A stretch of 64,000 nt of DNA from Streptomyces sp. CB02366 (GTDB taxonomy: Bacteria > Actinomycetota > Actinomycetes > Streptomycetales > Streptomycetaceae): assembly GCF_001905905.1 (NCBI RefSeq), contig NZ_LIVT01000001.1, positions 727,952 to 791,951 of the forward strand. The letters are read 5' to 3'. Below, one piece after another: positions 19,365 to 28,481 of the stretch. The notes below the pieces were generated by a model. It was not told the origin of the DNA. It searched no databases and saw only the letters and a program-made list of their open reading frames with translations. Made by a program: the position numbers and the translations under genes. Every line of letters starts with the position of its first letter. Position 1 is the first letter of the stretch.

Positions 19365-19605
19365 CCCGGGAGGAGTCGGAGGCCGATGCCTAAGCCGGCG
19401 CCCGCCCCCGGCTCCCGGCAACCCCGTTCGGGACCGGCGCCCGTCGCGTGCCCCACCCCGGCCCGCCGCGTGCGTGCCCCGGCCCGACCCGAGCCGCCGT
19501 CCGCGTGCCCCGGTCCGCGAGGCCCGCCTCGATCGCCGGCCTGCCGACCGGTCTCCGTCCGCCGATCATCCGACATCCGCGTATCTCTGCCACGGGAGGG
19601 GAAAG
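19365..19605. other. Spacer between SWIM and DUF5691 genes
   Basis: A 241-nt stretch rich in CCCGG runs; I see no gene, and only the strong ribosome site at its end. It could be a long 5' leader of DUF5691 or hold a promoter. Confidence 0.4.
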
Positions 19606-21303
19606 ATGCCTCGCACGACCAGCCCCGCAGGAACCAGCACCACCACCGCCGCCTCTGCCCCCGCCACCGCCTCCGGCCCGCTCGCCGAGGCCGGCGCCGA
19701 CGCCGCCGGTCCGCTCCCCTGGGAGGAGTTGGTCACCTCGGCGCTCCTGGGCACCGACCGCCGTCCTCCCGCGCCACGCGGCGGCGGCTCCGCACCGGCC
19801 GACGCTCCGGCGGCCCTGCTGGACGCCGCCGCGCTGCACACCGTGCGGCGGCGGGCCGGGCTGCGGCCCGCCGAGGCGGAGGCCCGGCCCGAGCCCGCCG
19901 CGCCGGACCCGCGCCCCGCGCTCCCCGAAGCCGCCCGGGACCGGCTGGCCCACCTGCTGGCCGACCGCTCCGCACCCCCGGCCGGGGGACGGCGCGGCGC
20001 CGCGCCCGACCTCACGGAACTGATACCGCAGTGGCTGGCCACCGCCAACCGGATGGGCTTCCGCGCCCCGGCGGAGCTGCTGCCGCCCCTGCTGGACGCC
20101 GCCCGCGCCCGTACGGACCTGCGCCCGCAGGCACTCGCGTTCGCCGGGCCGCGCGGGCTGTGGCTGGCCGGGCTCAACCCCGACTGGAAGTTCGCCCTGC
20201 GCGGTTCGGCGAGCGGCGCGCGCCACCCCGACCTCACCGACCCGGACGCGGTGGCGCGGGTGTGGGAGGAGGGGCTGTTCGCGGAGCGGGTCGCGCTGCT
20301 CGACGCCGTACGGGCGCGGGACCCGGCGGCCGGGCTCGCCCTGCTCGCCACCACGTGGGCGGCCGAACGGGCCGAGGACCGGCTGATGTTCCTGGACTCC
20401 CTGCGGTCCGGGCTGGGAAGCGCCGACGAGCCGTTCCTGGAACAGGCCCTGGCCGACCGCAGCCGCAACGTCCGTGCCACCGCCGCCGAGTTGCTGTCCG
20501 CCCTGCCCGATTCGGCGCTCGCCGGACGGATGGCCGCCCGCGCGCTGTCCTGCGTCCATCCGGACCGTACGGGCGGTACCGCGTCCATCGCCGTGGAGGC
20601 CCCGCACGAGTGCGACGCGGGCATGCAGCGCGACGGGGTCGTGGCGGTCCCGCCGACCGGTCGCGGCGAACGGTCCTGGTGGCTCGGGCAGTTGGTGGAG
20701 GCCGCGCCGCTCGCCGTGTGGGAGGGGCGGTTCGGCGGACGCCCCGCCGAGGAGATCACGGCCCTTCCCGTCGCCGACGACTGGGCCGACGAGCTGCACG
20801 CGGCGTGGTGCCGGGCGGCGGTGCGGCAGCGGAATCCGCAGTGGTCCCGGGCCCTGCTCGGGCGGCCGTCGGCGCCCCCGGCGAGCAGTCCCGGAACGGC
20901 CTCGATCGCCGAGCGCTCGAAGCTCCTCGCGGTCCTGGACGAGGTCGAACGCGCTTCCTGGGTGGCCGGGTTCATCGCCGCGCACGGCCTCTCGGAGGCG
21001 TTCCAGCTGCTCGGAGTGTGCACGGTCCCCTGGGCCGGCCCCCTGGGGCGTTCCGTGGTGGACGCGCTCGACATCGCGCGGGACGGCGGGAGTTACCCGT
21101 GGAGCTTCAGCGGGGTGATGGGCCTCGCGGAACGCTGCCTGGACCCGGCCGAGGCCGACCGGCTGGAGGTCCTGACGGCCGCACAGGACGAGCGGGAGGG
21201 GGCGTCGCCGGGGGCGGCCGGCTACTGGTCGGAAGCCTTCCAGCGGCTGGTCTCCACCCTGCGCCTGCGCGCCGTGATGGAGGCGGAGCTGCTGGCGGCC
21301 TGA
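19606..21303 (+). CDS. DUF5691 family protein, HEAT-like
   Basis: 565 residues of no assigned function. Residues 1-30 are a Thr/Ala-rich tail. The conserved start is WEELVTSALLGTDRRPP. The middle (about 200-330) has helical repeats such as VWEEGLFAERVALLDAVRAR, LLATTWAAERAEDRLMFLDS and FLEQALADRSRNVRATAAEL, reminiscent of HEAT repeats. The end holds a paired-helix region (MGLAERCLDPAEADRLEVL, FQRLVSTLRLRAVMEAELL). Ribosome site GGGAGGGGAAAG precedes ATG 19606. It is 241 nt after the SWIM gene, same strand, and likely co-functional with it. A scaffold or adaptor is a guess. Confidence 0.8.
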   Translation: MPRTTSPAGTSTTTAASAPATASGPLAEAGADAAGPLPWEELVTSALLGTDRRPPAPRGGGSAPADAPAALLDAAALHTVRRRAGLRPAEAEARPEPAAPDPRPALPEAARDRLAHLLADRSAPPAGGRRGAAPDLTELIPQWLATANRMGFRAPAELLPPLLDAARARTDLRPQALAFAGPRGLWLAGLNPDWKFALRGSASGARHPDLTDPDAVARVWEEGLFAERVALLDAVRARDPAAGLALLATTWAAERAEDRLMFLDSLRSGLGSADEPFLEQALADRSRNVRATAAELLSALPDSALAGRMAARALSCVHPDRTGGTASIAVEAPHECDAGMQRDGVVAVPPTGRGERSWWLGQLVEAAPLAVWEGRFGGRPAEEITALPVADDWADELHAAWCRAAVRQRNPQWSRALLGRPSAPPASSPGTASIAERSKLLAVLDEVERASWVAGFIAAHGLSEAFQLLGVCTVPWAGPLGRSVVDALDIARDGGSYPWSFSGVMGLAERCLDPAEADRLEVLTAAQDEREGASPGAAGYWSEAFQRLVSTLRLRAVMEAELLAA

Positions 21304-21591
21304 CGGCGCGGGAGGGAGGGGGCGGGAGGAAGGGAGCGGAAGAAAGGGGGCGGCGGGCAGGGGCGGGCCGACCGCCGTTCACCGCGGCTCAGGACCGGAC
21401 GGCCCGGCCCGCGTCCGGGCCGCACATGTCCGCCCGACCCGTGTCAGGCACGCGCCCGGCAGGCACGCGCCCGCCTCGCCCACGTCCGCCCGCCCCGCGC
21501 CCGCCCCGCTCGGGCTACACCCCGTCGCCCCGCCCCGCCCGCGCAGCCCCGTCCGTCCGGCCCGGGTCCGCTCAGGTGTCGGCGGAGCGGT

Positions 21592-22005
21592 TCAGGTCTG
21601 GGCGGCCTGGCGGACGTTGGCGTTGACCCAGGTGACGATCTCGGTCGTCGTCGCCCCCGGGGTGAAGAGCTCGGCGACGCCCAGTTCCTTCAACGGGGCG
21701 ATGTCGTCCTCCGGGATGATCCCGCCGCCGAAGACCTGGATGTCCTCCGCCTCCCGGGCCTTCAGCAGCTCGATCACCTTCGCGAACAGCGTGTTGTGCG
21801 CGCCGGAGAGGATCGAGAGGCCGATGGCGTCGGCGTCCTCCTGGATCGCCGTGTCGACGATCTGCTCGGGCGTCTGGTGGAGCCCCGTGTAGATCACCTC
21901 CATGCCCGCGTCCCGCAACGCCCTCGCGATGACTTTGGCGCCGCGGTCGTGGCCGTCGAGTCCCGGCTTCGCCACCACCACACGGATCGGACCGGTCACA
22001 CCCAT
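21592..22005 (-). CDS. icmB: IcmB, small cobalamin-binding subunit of isobutyryl-CoA mutase
   Basis: 137 residues, the size of IcmB. A B12-binding Rossmann domain throughout: [21 protein letters not shown] contains DxHxxG with H19 as the lower cobalt ligand, followed by [34 protein letters not shown] and [19 protein letters not shown]. It would join the large IcmA to interconvert isobutyryl- and butyryl-CoA, feeding fatty acid and polyketide precursors. IcmA is not in this window. GGAGG precedes ATG 22005. Could alternatively serve another acyl-CoA mutase. Confidence 0.9.
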   Translation of the reverse strand: MGVTGPIRVVVAKPGLDGHDRGAKVIARALRDAGMEVIYTGLHQTPEQIVDTAIQEDADAIGLSILSGAHNTLFAKVIELLKAREAEDIQVFGGGIIPEDDIAPLKELGVAELFTPGATTTEIVTWVNANVRQAAQT

Positions 22006-22378
22006 CACTGCCTCCACCTGGTCTCCCGCGCCTGAAGGGACGGGGATGTGAACGAACGTTATCCACAGCATCTCGTACGGCGCAGTTTCGCGGCAGGCGG
22101 GGAGGGGGAAATCACACGTGGGACGTGTTCCGTCAGGCGTCGTCCTCCGCATACCCGGCCGTCCGGCCGTGCGGGGGCAGGCGAGGAGCGTGCCCACGGG
22201 AGCCGCTACGAGGTCGCCGTACCACCGCGCCGCCAGCCGCACGGCACGGCGGTACGGCCCCGTCGCCACCCGGTCCCCCACACCCCCACCGGACGGCGGC
22301 CCTCGCACCGGCCCCCGCGAGGGCGTACGGGAGGGGCCGCCGCTCCCCCGTACCGTCCGCCTGTGCAGGAGGCCGGCC
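22006..22378. other. Divergent intergenic region icmB/lipase
   Basis: About 370 nt between the divergent icmB and lipase starts. It holds one DnaA-type 9-mer TTATCCACA at 22059-22067 and otherwise GC-rich sequence with no gene that I can support; promoters for both directions should be here. Confidence 0.4.
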
Positions 22379-23419
22379 GTGAAGCTTCCCCCGCCCCTCT
22401 CCCCCGGCTCCCTCGTCCCCGCCCTCCCCTCACCGCTGCGTCGTCTTCCCCGGCTGCCCGGCCCCCGGCTCTCGTCGGCGCTGGTCGGCGCCACCGCCCT
22501 GGAGTTGGCCGTCCTCACCGGACACCTGATCGCCTACCCTTTCGGCCTCACCCCCGAGCGGCCCGAGCGACCTGAGCGACCCGAGCGGTCCGAACGACCT
22601 CAGCCACCCCAGCGCCCCGGGCGGGCCGGGCAGGCCGGGCGGGCCGGGCGGGGCGCGCCCTCCGGCACCGCGCCCTCCACGCCCGCCGCCTCACCGGACA
22701 CGCCCCCAGCCTTGCCGGGCACACCCTCCGCCACCGCCGCTCCACCGGACACGACCGCAGCTCAACCGGACGCCGCCGCGCCGCCCGTCGTCCTGCTGCA
22801 CGGGTTCATCGACAACCGCTCCGTCTTCCTCGTCCTGCGGAGAGCGCTGACCCGGCACGGCCTCCGCCGGACGACATCGCTCAACTACTCGCCGCTGACC
22901 CGCGACATCCGCGCCGCCGCCGCCCTGCTCGGCCGCCAGGTGGAGGCCGTCTGCGCGCGCACCGGACACGACCGGGTCGACATCGTCGGGCACAGCCTCG
23001 GCGGCCTGATCGCCCGGTACTACGTACAACGGCTGGGCGGCGACCGCCGGGTGCGCACCCTGGTCACGCTCGGCACACCGCACGGCGGCACCGCCGTCGC
23101 CCCGGGGGCGGGCCTTCACCCCATCGTGCGGCAGATGCGCGGTGATTCCCCCGTGATCGAGGAGTTGCGCCGCCCCGCCCCCGGCTGCCGGACCCGGTTC
23201 GTCAGCTTCTGGGCCGAGTGGGACCGGATGATGGTTCCGGTCGGGACGGCGTGCGTCGACCACCCCGACCTCGACGCGGTGAACGTACGGGTCACCGGCA
23301 TCGGCCACCTCGCCCTTCCCGTGCACCCGGCGGTGGCCGCCGCGGTCCGTGAGGCCCTGGAGGCCCGAGGGGCCGATGAGGATGACGTTCCGGTTACCGG
23401 CGCGACGTCCGCGGCCTGA
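22379..23419 (+). CDS. Alpha/beta-hydrolase, lipase/esterase type
   Basis: 346 residues. A hydrophobic segment ([23 protein letters not shown]) near residues 29-55 is an N-terminal anchor or signal. A Pro/Arg-rich linker with [10 protein letters not shown] repeats leads to the catalytic domain: [14 protein letters not shown] (oxyanion loop), [17 protein letters not shown] with the nucleophilic Ser of GHSLGG, and [14 protein letters not shown]; the acid is probably in the [11 protein letters not shown] region and the His is in [18 protein letters not shown] 22379 is used: it sits 6 nt after AGGAGG, while a longer frame upstream lacks a ribosome site. Probably exported and acting on esters at the surface. 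Confidence 0.85.
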   Translation: MKLPPPLSPGSLVPALPSPLRRLPRLPGPRLSSALVGATALELAVLTGHLIAYPFGLTPERPERPERPERSERPQPPQRPGRAGQAGRAGRGAPSGTAPSTPAASPDTPPALPGTPSATAAPPDTTAAQPDAAAPPVVLLHGFIDNRSVFLVLRRALTRHGLRRTTSLNYSPLTRDIRAAAALLGRQVEAVCARTGHDRVDIVGHSLGGLIARYYVQRLGGDRRVRTLVTLGTPHGGTAVAPGAGLHPIVRQMRGDSPVIEELRRPAPGCRTRFVSFWAEWDRMMVPVGTACVDHPDLDAVNVRVTGIGHLALPVHPAVAAAVREALEARGADEDDVPVTGATSAA

Positions 23420-23518
23420 AATAGAACACCTGTCGAACGTAAAACCAAGGCTGCGTCTGCCCTCCACCGAAAGACGCTCGATTGCCCGTTTCCTGCGGGC
23501 GTAAAACCTGTCGAAGAT

Positions 23519-23548
23519 TGTCGTCCTCACATACCGCCGGGTACAGTC
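23519..23548 (+). promoter_or_regulatory. Candidate promoter of the M23 gene
   Basis: TTGTCG (23519-23524 region) and TACAGT about 18 nt later form a plausible housekeeping promoter; the leader then contains CCCCTGACGGGG-type inverted repeats before the start at 23625. No c-di-AMP riboswitch signature (GGTGAATC, GACAGCTAACC) is seen here, unlike the neighbouring NlpC/P60 gene. Confidence 0.35.
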
Positions 23549-23624
23549 GCGGCCACTGCTTCCCCCTGAGGCACCCCTGACGGGGCCCCAGAACAGTCCT
23601 ACTGCCGAGGCGAGAGAGAAGTTG

Positions 23625-25382
23625 GTGAACGACCAGCACCCCCCCGCCGGGCATGTCGGCCACGACGGCCGATCGACCGGCAGCTTCGACACCGACCCGC
23701 TCTTCGGTTCCCTTTCGGGCGACCACTCCACCGGCTACGACACGGGGCATCCCACCGCCGGGTACGGCGACGGCGCCCACGGCGCCGGTTACGCCACCGC
23801 CTACGGGACCGGACAGCCCGACCACCACAGCGGCCAGTACGACGCCTCCGCGTGGAACACCGGCGCCCAGCAGACGCTCACCTACGACGACGGCTACACC
23901 GAGCGGGCCCAGGCCCCCCAGGTCCCGCGGCAGTGGGAAGCCTCCGACACCTGGCAGCAGGTCGCCGACCAGGACCAGACCGGCGCGTTCCCCACCGCCG
24001 GCTTCTCCGAGGCCCCGTACGGCACGGGCTCCGCGTACCAGGCGGAGGCGTACGGCGCCGGGGCGTACGCGACGGACGGCTACGACACCGGCACGTACCC
24101 CGCCGGTACGGCCTACGGGACCGGCGGGGCGTACGGGAGCGACGCCTACGAGACCGGCGCCTACCCGGTCGGCGCGTACGGCGCCGCGGCCGTCGCCGCC
24201 GACACCGGCACGTACGCCACCACCGCCTTCACCACCGGCACGCTCGACCCGGGCGCCGCCCAGGACACCGGCGCCTACGACACGGGCGCGTACACCGTGT
24301 ACGGCACGGCCGCGTACGACACCGGCGCCTACGACGCGACCGCCTGGAACTCCGGCGCCACGCCCGGGGACACCGCGTACGGGTCTGAACAGATGTCGGA
24401 CTCGCCGTACGAACACCGGCCGGCCGACGCTGCGTCGCCCGAGGGTCCTGCCGAGCCGGGCCGTGCGGCCGAGGAGCCCGGGGCCGACCCGTCCTCCACC
24501 GCCGCGTTCGCCGCCCTCGTCCAGGAGATCGCACCGGAGAGCGGGCCGGACGCCACGCCGGACCCCGAGACGGGGGACGACTTCCCCGCGCCGCCCGCCG
24601 TGGACCGCACCGCCGTGCGCGCCCCCGCCCCCCGCGGCCGGGCCCGCCGCCGCTCCCCCGCCAAGCGCTCCGCGCTGCTGACCGTCGCGGTGCCCTCCGC
24701 CTGCGTGATGAGCGTCGCCGGCATCGCGGCCGCCTCGGTCGGCGGGCTGCCCGGCGGCGACAAGCCGGAGGAGAAGACCACGTCGCTGGCGGTCGCGGAC
24801 TCCACCTCCGCCGCGGTGGCCGCCGCGAACAGCCGGCTCGACAGCCAGCTGGAGCAGCTCTCCGAGGGCAGCGACGACTTCCGTGAGCGCGCGAGCCGCA
24901 CCCAGGAGCGCATCGACCTGCGCGAGCGGCAGGCGGCGGAGAAGAAGAAGCGCGCGCAGGAGGCCGCCCGCCGCGAGGCGCTGCGCCCCAAGTTCGTCCT
25001 GCCGGTCAAGCAGCACGGGCTGAGCGCCTACTACGGCCAGGCGGGCCTCAACTGGATGTCCGTGCACACGGGCATCGACTTCCCCGTGGACTACGGCACT
25101 CCGGTCATGGCCGCCACCGACGGCACCGTACAGAGCCGGTGGAACAGCGCCTACGGGAACATGATGATCGTGACCGCGGCCGACGGCACGGAGACCTGGT
25201 ACTGCCACCTCAGCAGCACCCGGATCCGTTCGGGCCCGGTGAAGGCCGGCGACGTCATCGGCTACGCGGGCAACTCGGGCAACTCCACCGGCGCGCACCT
25301 GCACTTCGAGGTCCGGCCCGGCGGCGGCGCGTCGATCGACCCGCTGGCGTGGCTGCGCAGCAAGGGCCTCAACCCGACCTGA
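23625..25382 (+). CDS. Membrane-anchored M23 (LytM) peptidase with long Tyr/Gly/Thr repeat region
   Basis: 585 residues. Residues 1-265 are low-complexity with recurring TG-AY-DTG and YGTG units, likely disordered and cytoplasmic. Residues 349-372 (LLTVAVPSACVMSVAGIAAA) are a TM helix. A coiled coil follows (AAANSRLDSQLEQLSEGSDD, RQAAEKKKRAQEAARREALR). The M23 domain starts near 456: HTGIDFPVDYG (metal His about 480 and Asp about 484), WYCHLSSTRI and HLHFEVRPGG (about 557), the full LytM zinc set. Would cut peptidoglycan cross-bridges. GTG 23625 is preferred over TTG 23622; the upstream GAGAGAAG serves both. Confidence 0.9.
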   Translation: MNDQHPPAGHVGHDGRSTGSFDTDPLFGSLSGDHSTGYDTGHPTAGYGDGAHGAGYATAYGTGQPDHHSGQYDASAWNTGAQQTLTYDDGYTERAQAPQVPRQWEASDTWQQVADQDQTGAFPTAGFSEAPYGTGSAYQAEAYGAGAYATDGYDTGTYPAGTAYGTGGAYGSDAYETGAYPVGAYGAAAVAADTGTYATTAFTTGTLDPGAAQDTGAYDTGAYTVYGTAAYDTGAYDATAWNSGATPGDTAYGSEQMSDSPYEHRPADAASPEGPAEPGRAAEEPGADPSSTAAFAALVQEIAPESGPDATPDPETGDDFPAPPAVDRTAVRAPAPRGRARRRSPAKRSALLTVAVPSACVMSVAGIAAASVGGLPGGDKPEEKTTSLAVADSTSAAVAAANSRLDSQLEQLSEGSDDFRERASRTQERIDLRERQAAEKKKRAQEAARREALRPKFVLPVKQHGLSAYYGQAGLNWMSVHTGIDFPVDYGTPVMAATDGTVQSRWNSAYGNMMIVTAADGTETWYCHLSSTRIRSGPVKAGDVIGYAGNSGNSTGAHLHFEVRPGGGASIDPLAWLRSKGLNPT

Positions 25383-25391
25383 CGGGCACGG

Positions 25392-25443
25392 CGGGACAAC
25401 ACGGAGGGGGAGGGCCGAGGCCCTCCCCCTCCGTGTTGTCCCG
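25392..25443. terminator. 23-bp hairpin between M23 gene and pcrA
   Basis: Perfect 23-nt arms at 25392-25414 and 25421-25443 with a 6-nt loop, between the stops of convergent genes; strong bidirectional terminator. Confidence 0.92.
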
Positions 25444-25446
25444 TCC

Positions 25447-27885
25447 TTACAGCTTCTCGACCGGCGCGTACCGCAGGAGCAGTTTCTTCGGGCGCTCGTC
25501 GCCGAAGTCGACCGTCACCTTGGCCTGGTCCCCGTAGCCCTCGACGGCCGTCACCGTGCCCAGGCCGAACTGGTCGTGCGTGACCCGGTCCCCGACCGCC
25601 AGGGCGACCGTGGGCTTCTCCGCGCCGCGCCGGGTCGCGAAGCCCGAGGGGCCGGAACGGGAGCGGGAGGAGGACAGCGAGGACGTGATGCCGGAGGTGG
25701 GTCCGGCGGGGGCGGCCATCGGGCCCTTGCGCCGCCAGTCCAGATGCTGTTCCGGGATCTCCTCCAGGAACCGCGAGGGCGGGTTGTACGAGGGCTGGCC
25801 CCAGGCGCTGCGCATCGCGGCGCGGGTCAGGTAGAGCCGTTCGCGGGCGCGGGTGATGCCGACGTAGGCGAGGCGGCGCTCCTCCTCCAGCTCCTTGGTC
25901 TGGCCGAGGGCCCGCATGTGCGGGAAGACGCCGTCCTCCAGGCCGGTGAGGAAGACGACGGGGAACTCCAGGCCCTTCGCCGTGTGCAGGGTCATCAGCG
26001 TGATGACCCCCGATCCGTCCTCCTCCTCGTCGGGGATCTGGTCGGAGTCCGCCACGAGGGCGACCTTCTCCAGGAACTCCGCGAGGGTGCCCGTGCCCTC
26101 CTCGGCGCCGCGCTCCTGCTCGAACTCCAGGGCGACGGCGGCCAGTTCCTGGAGGTTCTCGATGCGGGTCTCGTCCTGGGGGTCGGTGGAGGACTGGAGC
26201 TCGGCCAGGTAGCCCGTGCGCTCCAGGACGGCTTCCAGGACGACGGCGGGCCCGGCGCCGGACTCGACGATCGTGCGCAGCTCCTCCATCAGCGTGTTGA
26301 AGCGCTTGACGGCGTTGGACGAGCGGGCGGCCATGCCGTACGCCTCGTCCACCCGGCGCAGGGCCTGCGGGAAGGAGATCTTCTCGCGCATCGACAAGGC
26401 GTCGATCATGGCCTCGGCGCGGTCGCCGATGCCCCGCTTGGGGACGTTGAGGATGCGGCGGAGCGGGACGGCGTCCTCGGGGTTGGCGAGTACGCGGAGG
26501 TAGGCCAGGATGTCCCGGACCTCCTTGCGCTCGTAGAAGCGCACGCCGCCGACGACCTTGTAGGGCAGGCCGACGCGGATGAGGATCTCCTCGAAGACAC
26601 GCGACTGGGCGTTGGTGCGGTAGAAGATCGCGACGTCGCCGGCCTTGGCGTCCCCGGCGTCGGTGAGCCGGTCGATCTCGTCCGCGACGAACTGCGCCTC
26701 GTCGTGCTCGGTGTCCGCGACATAGCCGGTGATGCGGGCGCCGGAGCCGGCGTTGGTCCAGAGGTTCTTGGGGCGGCGGCTCTCGTTGCGCTCGATGACG
26801 GCGTTGGCGGCGGAGAGAATCGTCTGTGTGGAGCGGTAGTTCTGCTCCAGGAGGATCGTCGTGGCGTCGGGGTAGTCCTCCTCGAACTGGAGGATGTTGC
26901 GGATGGTCGCGCCCCGGAAGGCGTAGATCGACTGGTCCGCGTCGCCGACCACGCACAGCTCGGCGGGGGCGTCGTTCTCTCCGGCCGGGCCGACCAGCTC
27001 CCGTACCAGCGTGTACTGGGCGTGGTTGGTGTCCTGGTACTCGTCGACGAGGACGTGGCGGAAGCGGCGGCGGTAGTGCTCGGCGACGTCCGGGAACGCC
27101 TGGAGCAGGTGGACCGTCGTCATGATGATGTCGTCGAAGTCCAGGGCGTTGGCCTCGCGCAGGCGGGCCTGGTAGAGCGCGTACGCCTGGGCCAGGGTCT
27201 TCTCGAACCCGTCGGCGGCCTGCCCGGCGAAGGTCTCCTCGTCGATGAGCTCGTTCTTGAGGTTGGAGACCTTGGCGGTGAAGGACTTCGGCGGGTAGCG
27301 CTTGGGGTCCAGGTCCAGATCGCGGCAGACCAGGGCCATCAGCCGCTTGGAGTCGGCGGCGTCGTAGATCGAGAACGACGAGGTGAAGCCGAGCTTCTTC
27401 GACTCGCGGCGCAGGATGCGGACGCACGCGCTGTGGAAGGTCATGACCCACATGGCGTTGGCGCGCGGGCCGACGAGCTGCTCGACGCGCTCCTTCATCT
27501 CGCCGGCGGCCTTGTTGGTGAAGGTGATCGCGAGGATCTGACCGGGGTGGACGCCGCGCTCGGCCAGCAGGTGGGCGATGCGGTGGGTGAGCACCCGGGT
27601 CTTGCCCGAGCCGGCCCCGGCGACGATGAGCAGCGGGGAGCCGGCGTGCACGACGGCGGCGCGCTGCTCGGTGTTCAGCCCGTCGAGCAGCGCGGCGGGA
27701 TCGACCGCCGGGCGGGGCTGGCCGCCCCGGTAGTACCCGTCCCGGGGTGGCGGGGACGCGTCGTGGACGTCCTCGAAGAGTCCCTCCGGCACCTCTTCGG
27801 GCGCGTGGTCCTCGGGGGGCGGCGGGGGGCCGTCCTCCGCGGGCTGGAGGCCGGTCAGGAAACTGTCGTCAAAGAGGCTGCTCAT
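25447..27885 (-). CDS. pcrA: PcrA/UvrD-family ATP-dependent DNA helicase
   Basis: SF1A 3'-5' helicase for repair and replication restart. 812 residues. After an 80-residue acidic/Pro tail, motif Q LLDGLNTEQRAAVVH and Walker A VAGAGSGKTRVLTHRI; motif Ia AITFTNKAAGEMKERV, motif II VLVDEYQDTNHAQY, motif III VVGDADQSIYAFRGA, motif IV LEQNYRSTQTIL, motif V VITLMTLHTAKGLEFPVVFL and motif VI YVGITRARERLYLT. The C-terminus has the PcrA-type tail VGDRVTHDQFGLGTVTAVEG, used to contact RNA polymerase in relatives. ATG 27885. Ends in the strong hairpin shared with the M23 gene. Confidence 0.96.
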   Translation of the reverse strand: MSSLFDDSFLTGLQPAEDGPPPPPEDHAPEEVPEGLFEDVHDASPPPRDGYYRGGQPRPAVDPAALLDGLNTEQRAAVVHAGSPLLIVAGAGSGKTRVLTHRIAHLLAERGVHPGQILAITFTNKAAGEMKERVEQLVGPRANAMWVMTFHSACVRILRRESKKLGFTSSFSIYDAADSKRLMALVCRDLDLDPKRYPPKSFTAKVSNLKNELIDEETFAGQAADGFEKTLAQAYALYQARLREANALDFDDIIMTTVHLLQAFPDVAEHYRRRFRHVLVDEYQDTNHAQYTLVRELVGPAGENDAPAELCVVGDADQSIYAFRGATIRNILQFEEDYPDATTILLEQNYRSTQTILSAANAVIERNESRRPKNLWTNAGSGARITGYVADTEHDEAQFVADEIDRLTDAGDAKAGDVAIFYRTNAQSRVFEEILIRVGLPYKVVGGVRFYERKEVRDILAYLRVLANPEDAVPLRRILNVPKRGIGDRAEAMIDALSMREKISFPQALRRVDEAYGMAARSSNAVKRFNTLMEELRTIVESGAGPAVVLEAVLERTGYLAELQSSTDPQDETRIENLQELAAVALEFEQERGAEEGTGTLAEFLEKVALVADSDQIPDEEEDGSGVITLMTLHTAKGLEFPVVFLTGLEDGVFPHMRALGQTKELEEERRLAYVGITRARERLYLTRAAMRSAWGQPSYNPPSRFLEEIPEQHLDWRRKGPMAAPAGPTSGITSSLSSSRSRSGPSGFATRRGAEKPTVALAVGDRVTHDQFGLGTVTAVEGYGDQAKVTVDFGDERPKKLLLRYAPVEKL

Positions 27886-27899
27886 CGCCTCCCGAGTCT

Positions 27900-28063
27900 A
27901 AGGGCTGTCCCGCCATCCCCGGCGGGCGCGCGATGACGGCCACGGCGCCTCGCCGCATTGCCGGAACGCCCGCGTACCTCCGGTACGCGGACGTCCCTCC
28001 GCCGTGCGGTGCACCGCATCCGACACCGCGCGCCGATCCACCGGGGATCGCGGGAGCGCCCTT
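27900..28063. repeat. 164-bp near-palindromic (MITE-like) element
   Basis: The ends are imperfect inverted repeats of about 33 nt: 27900 onward reads AAGGGCTGTCCCGCCATCCC and the complement from 28063 reads AAGGGCGCTCCCGCGATCCC. Pairing continues inward to a perfect centre CGCGTACCTCCGGTACGCG (27971-27989). The whole segment can fold into one long hairpin. No ORF inside. The form resembles the small hairpin elements scattered in many streptomycete genomes. Located just upstream of pcrA and of the riboswitch. Confidence 0.7.
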
Positions 28064-28309
28064 GGGCGGACGCGCCGACGCCCTTTCCCCCGCGGCCGGC
28101 GAACGGCTGCCGGGACCGTACGCACGGGGAGCGGACGCCCACGTTCCGTGAAGGGAGGCCCGGTGGGAGGGGGTGGCGGGGCCGCGATCGGGAAAGGTCA
28201 CGAAAATGTATCGGGCATATCGCTCATCGTCCTTCCCAGCGGCGGGGCGCTTTGGCTAGCGTGCTCGCTCAGGTGATCCGTACCTCCCTGGGGCGAACCG
28301 CGCCCGACG
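28064..28309. other. Leader/promoter region before the ydaO riboswitch
   Basis: Between the hairpin element and the riboswitch I see no gene. The segment around 28195-28265 is relatively AT-rich (GGTCACGAAAATGTATCGG) and TAGCGT near 28256 is a weak -10; the riboswitch promoter should be here. Confidence 0.35.
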
Positions 28310-28462
28310 GTCGCCTCCGCCGAATCCGTCCCGGCTTCCCGGCCGTTCGGAACCGGGGACCCACACGCAGAACCGGGGTGAATCGGTCCGCGCCGCCGCG
28401 CGCGGCCCGTAGGACAGCCTTCCGTTCCGTCCGAACCCGACAGCTAACCCGGTAGGCGGTCC
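28310..28462 (+). promoter_or_regulatory. ydaO-type c-di-AMP riboswitch
   Basis: Contains the class hallmarks in order: CCGGGGACCCA near 28363-28373, GGGGTGAATC at 28375-28384, and CCGAACCCGACAGCTAACC at 28431-28449. CCGCC (28317-28321) pairs with GGCGG (28455-28459) as the closing stem. This RNA class senses cyclic di-AMP and, in Streptomyces, precedes wall-hydrolase genes such as rpfA; ligand binding generally turns expression off. It ends 20 nt before the NlpC/P60 start. Seen in sequence; ligand and effect from family knowledge. Confidence 0.88.
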
Positions 28463-28481
28463 ACGGAAGGAGATGCCGGCC

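Noticed and set aside
22059..22067. DnaA box TTATCCACA (and CTGTCCACA near 59456)
   Set aside because: Single isolated boxes; an origin would show many clustered boxes and dnaA/dnaN nearby.
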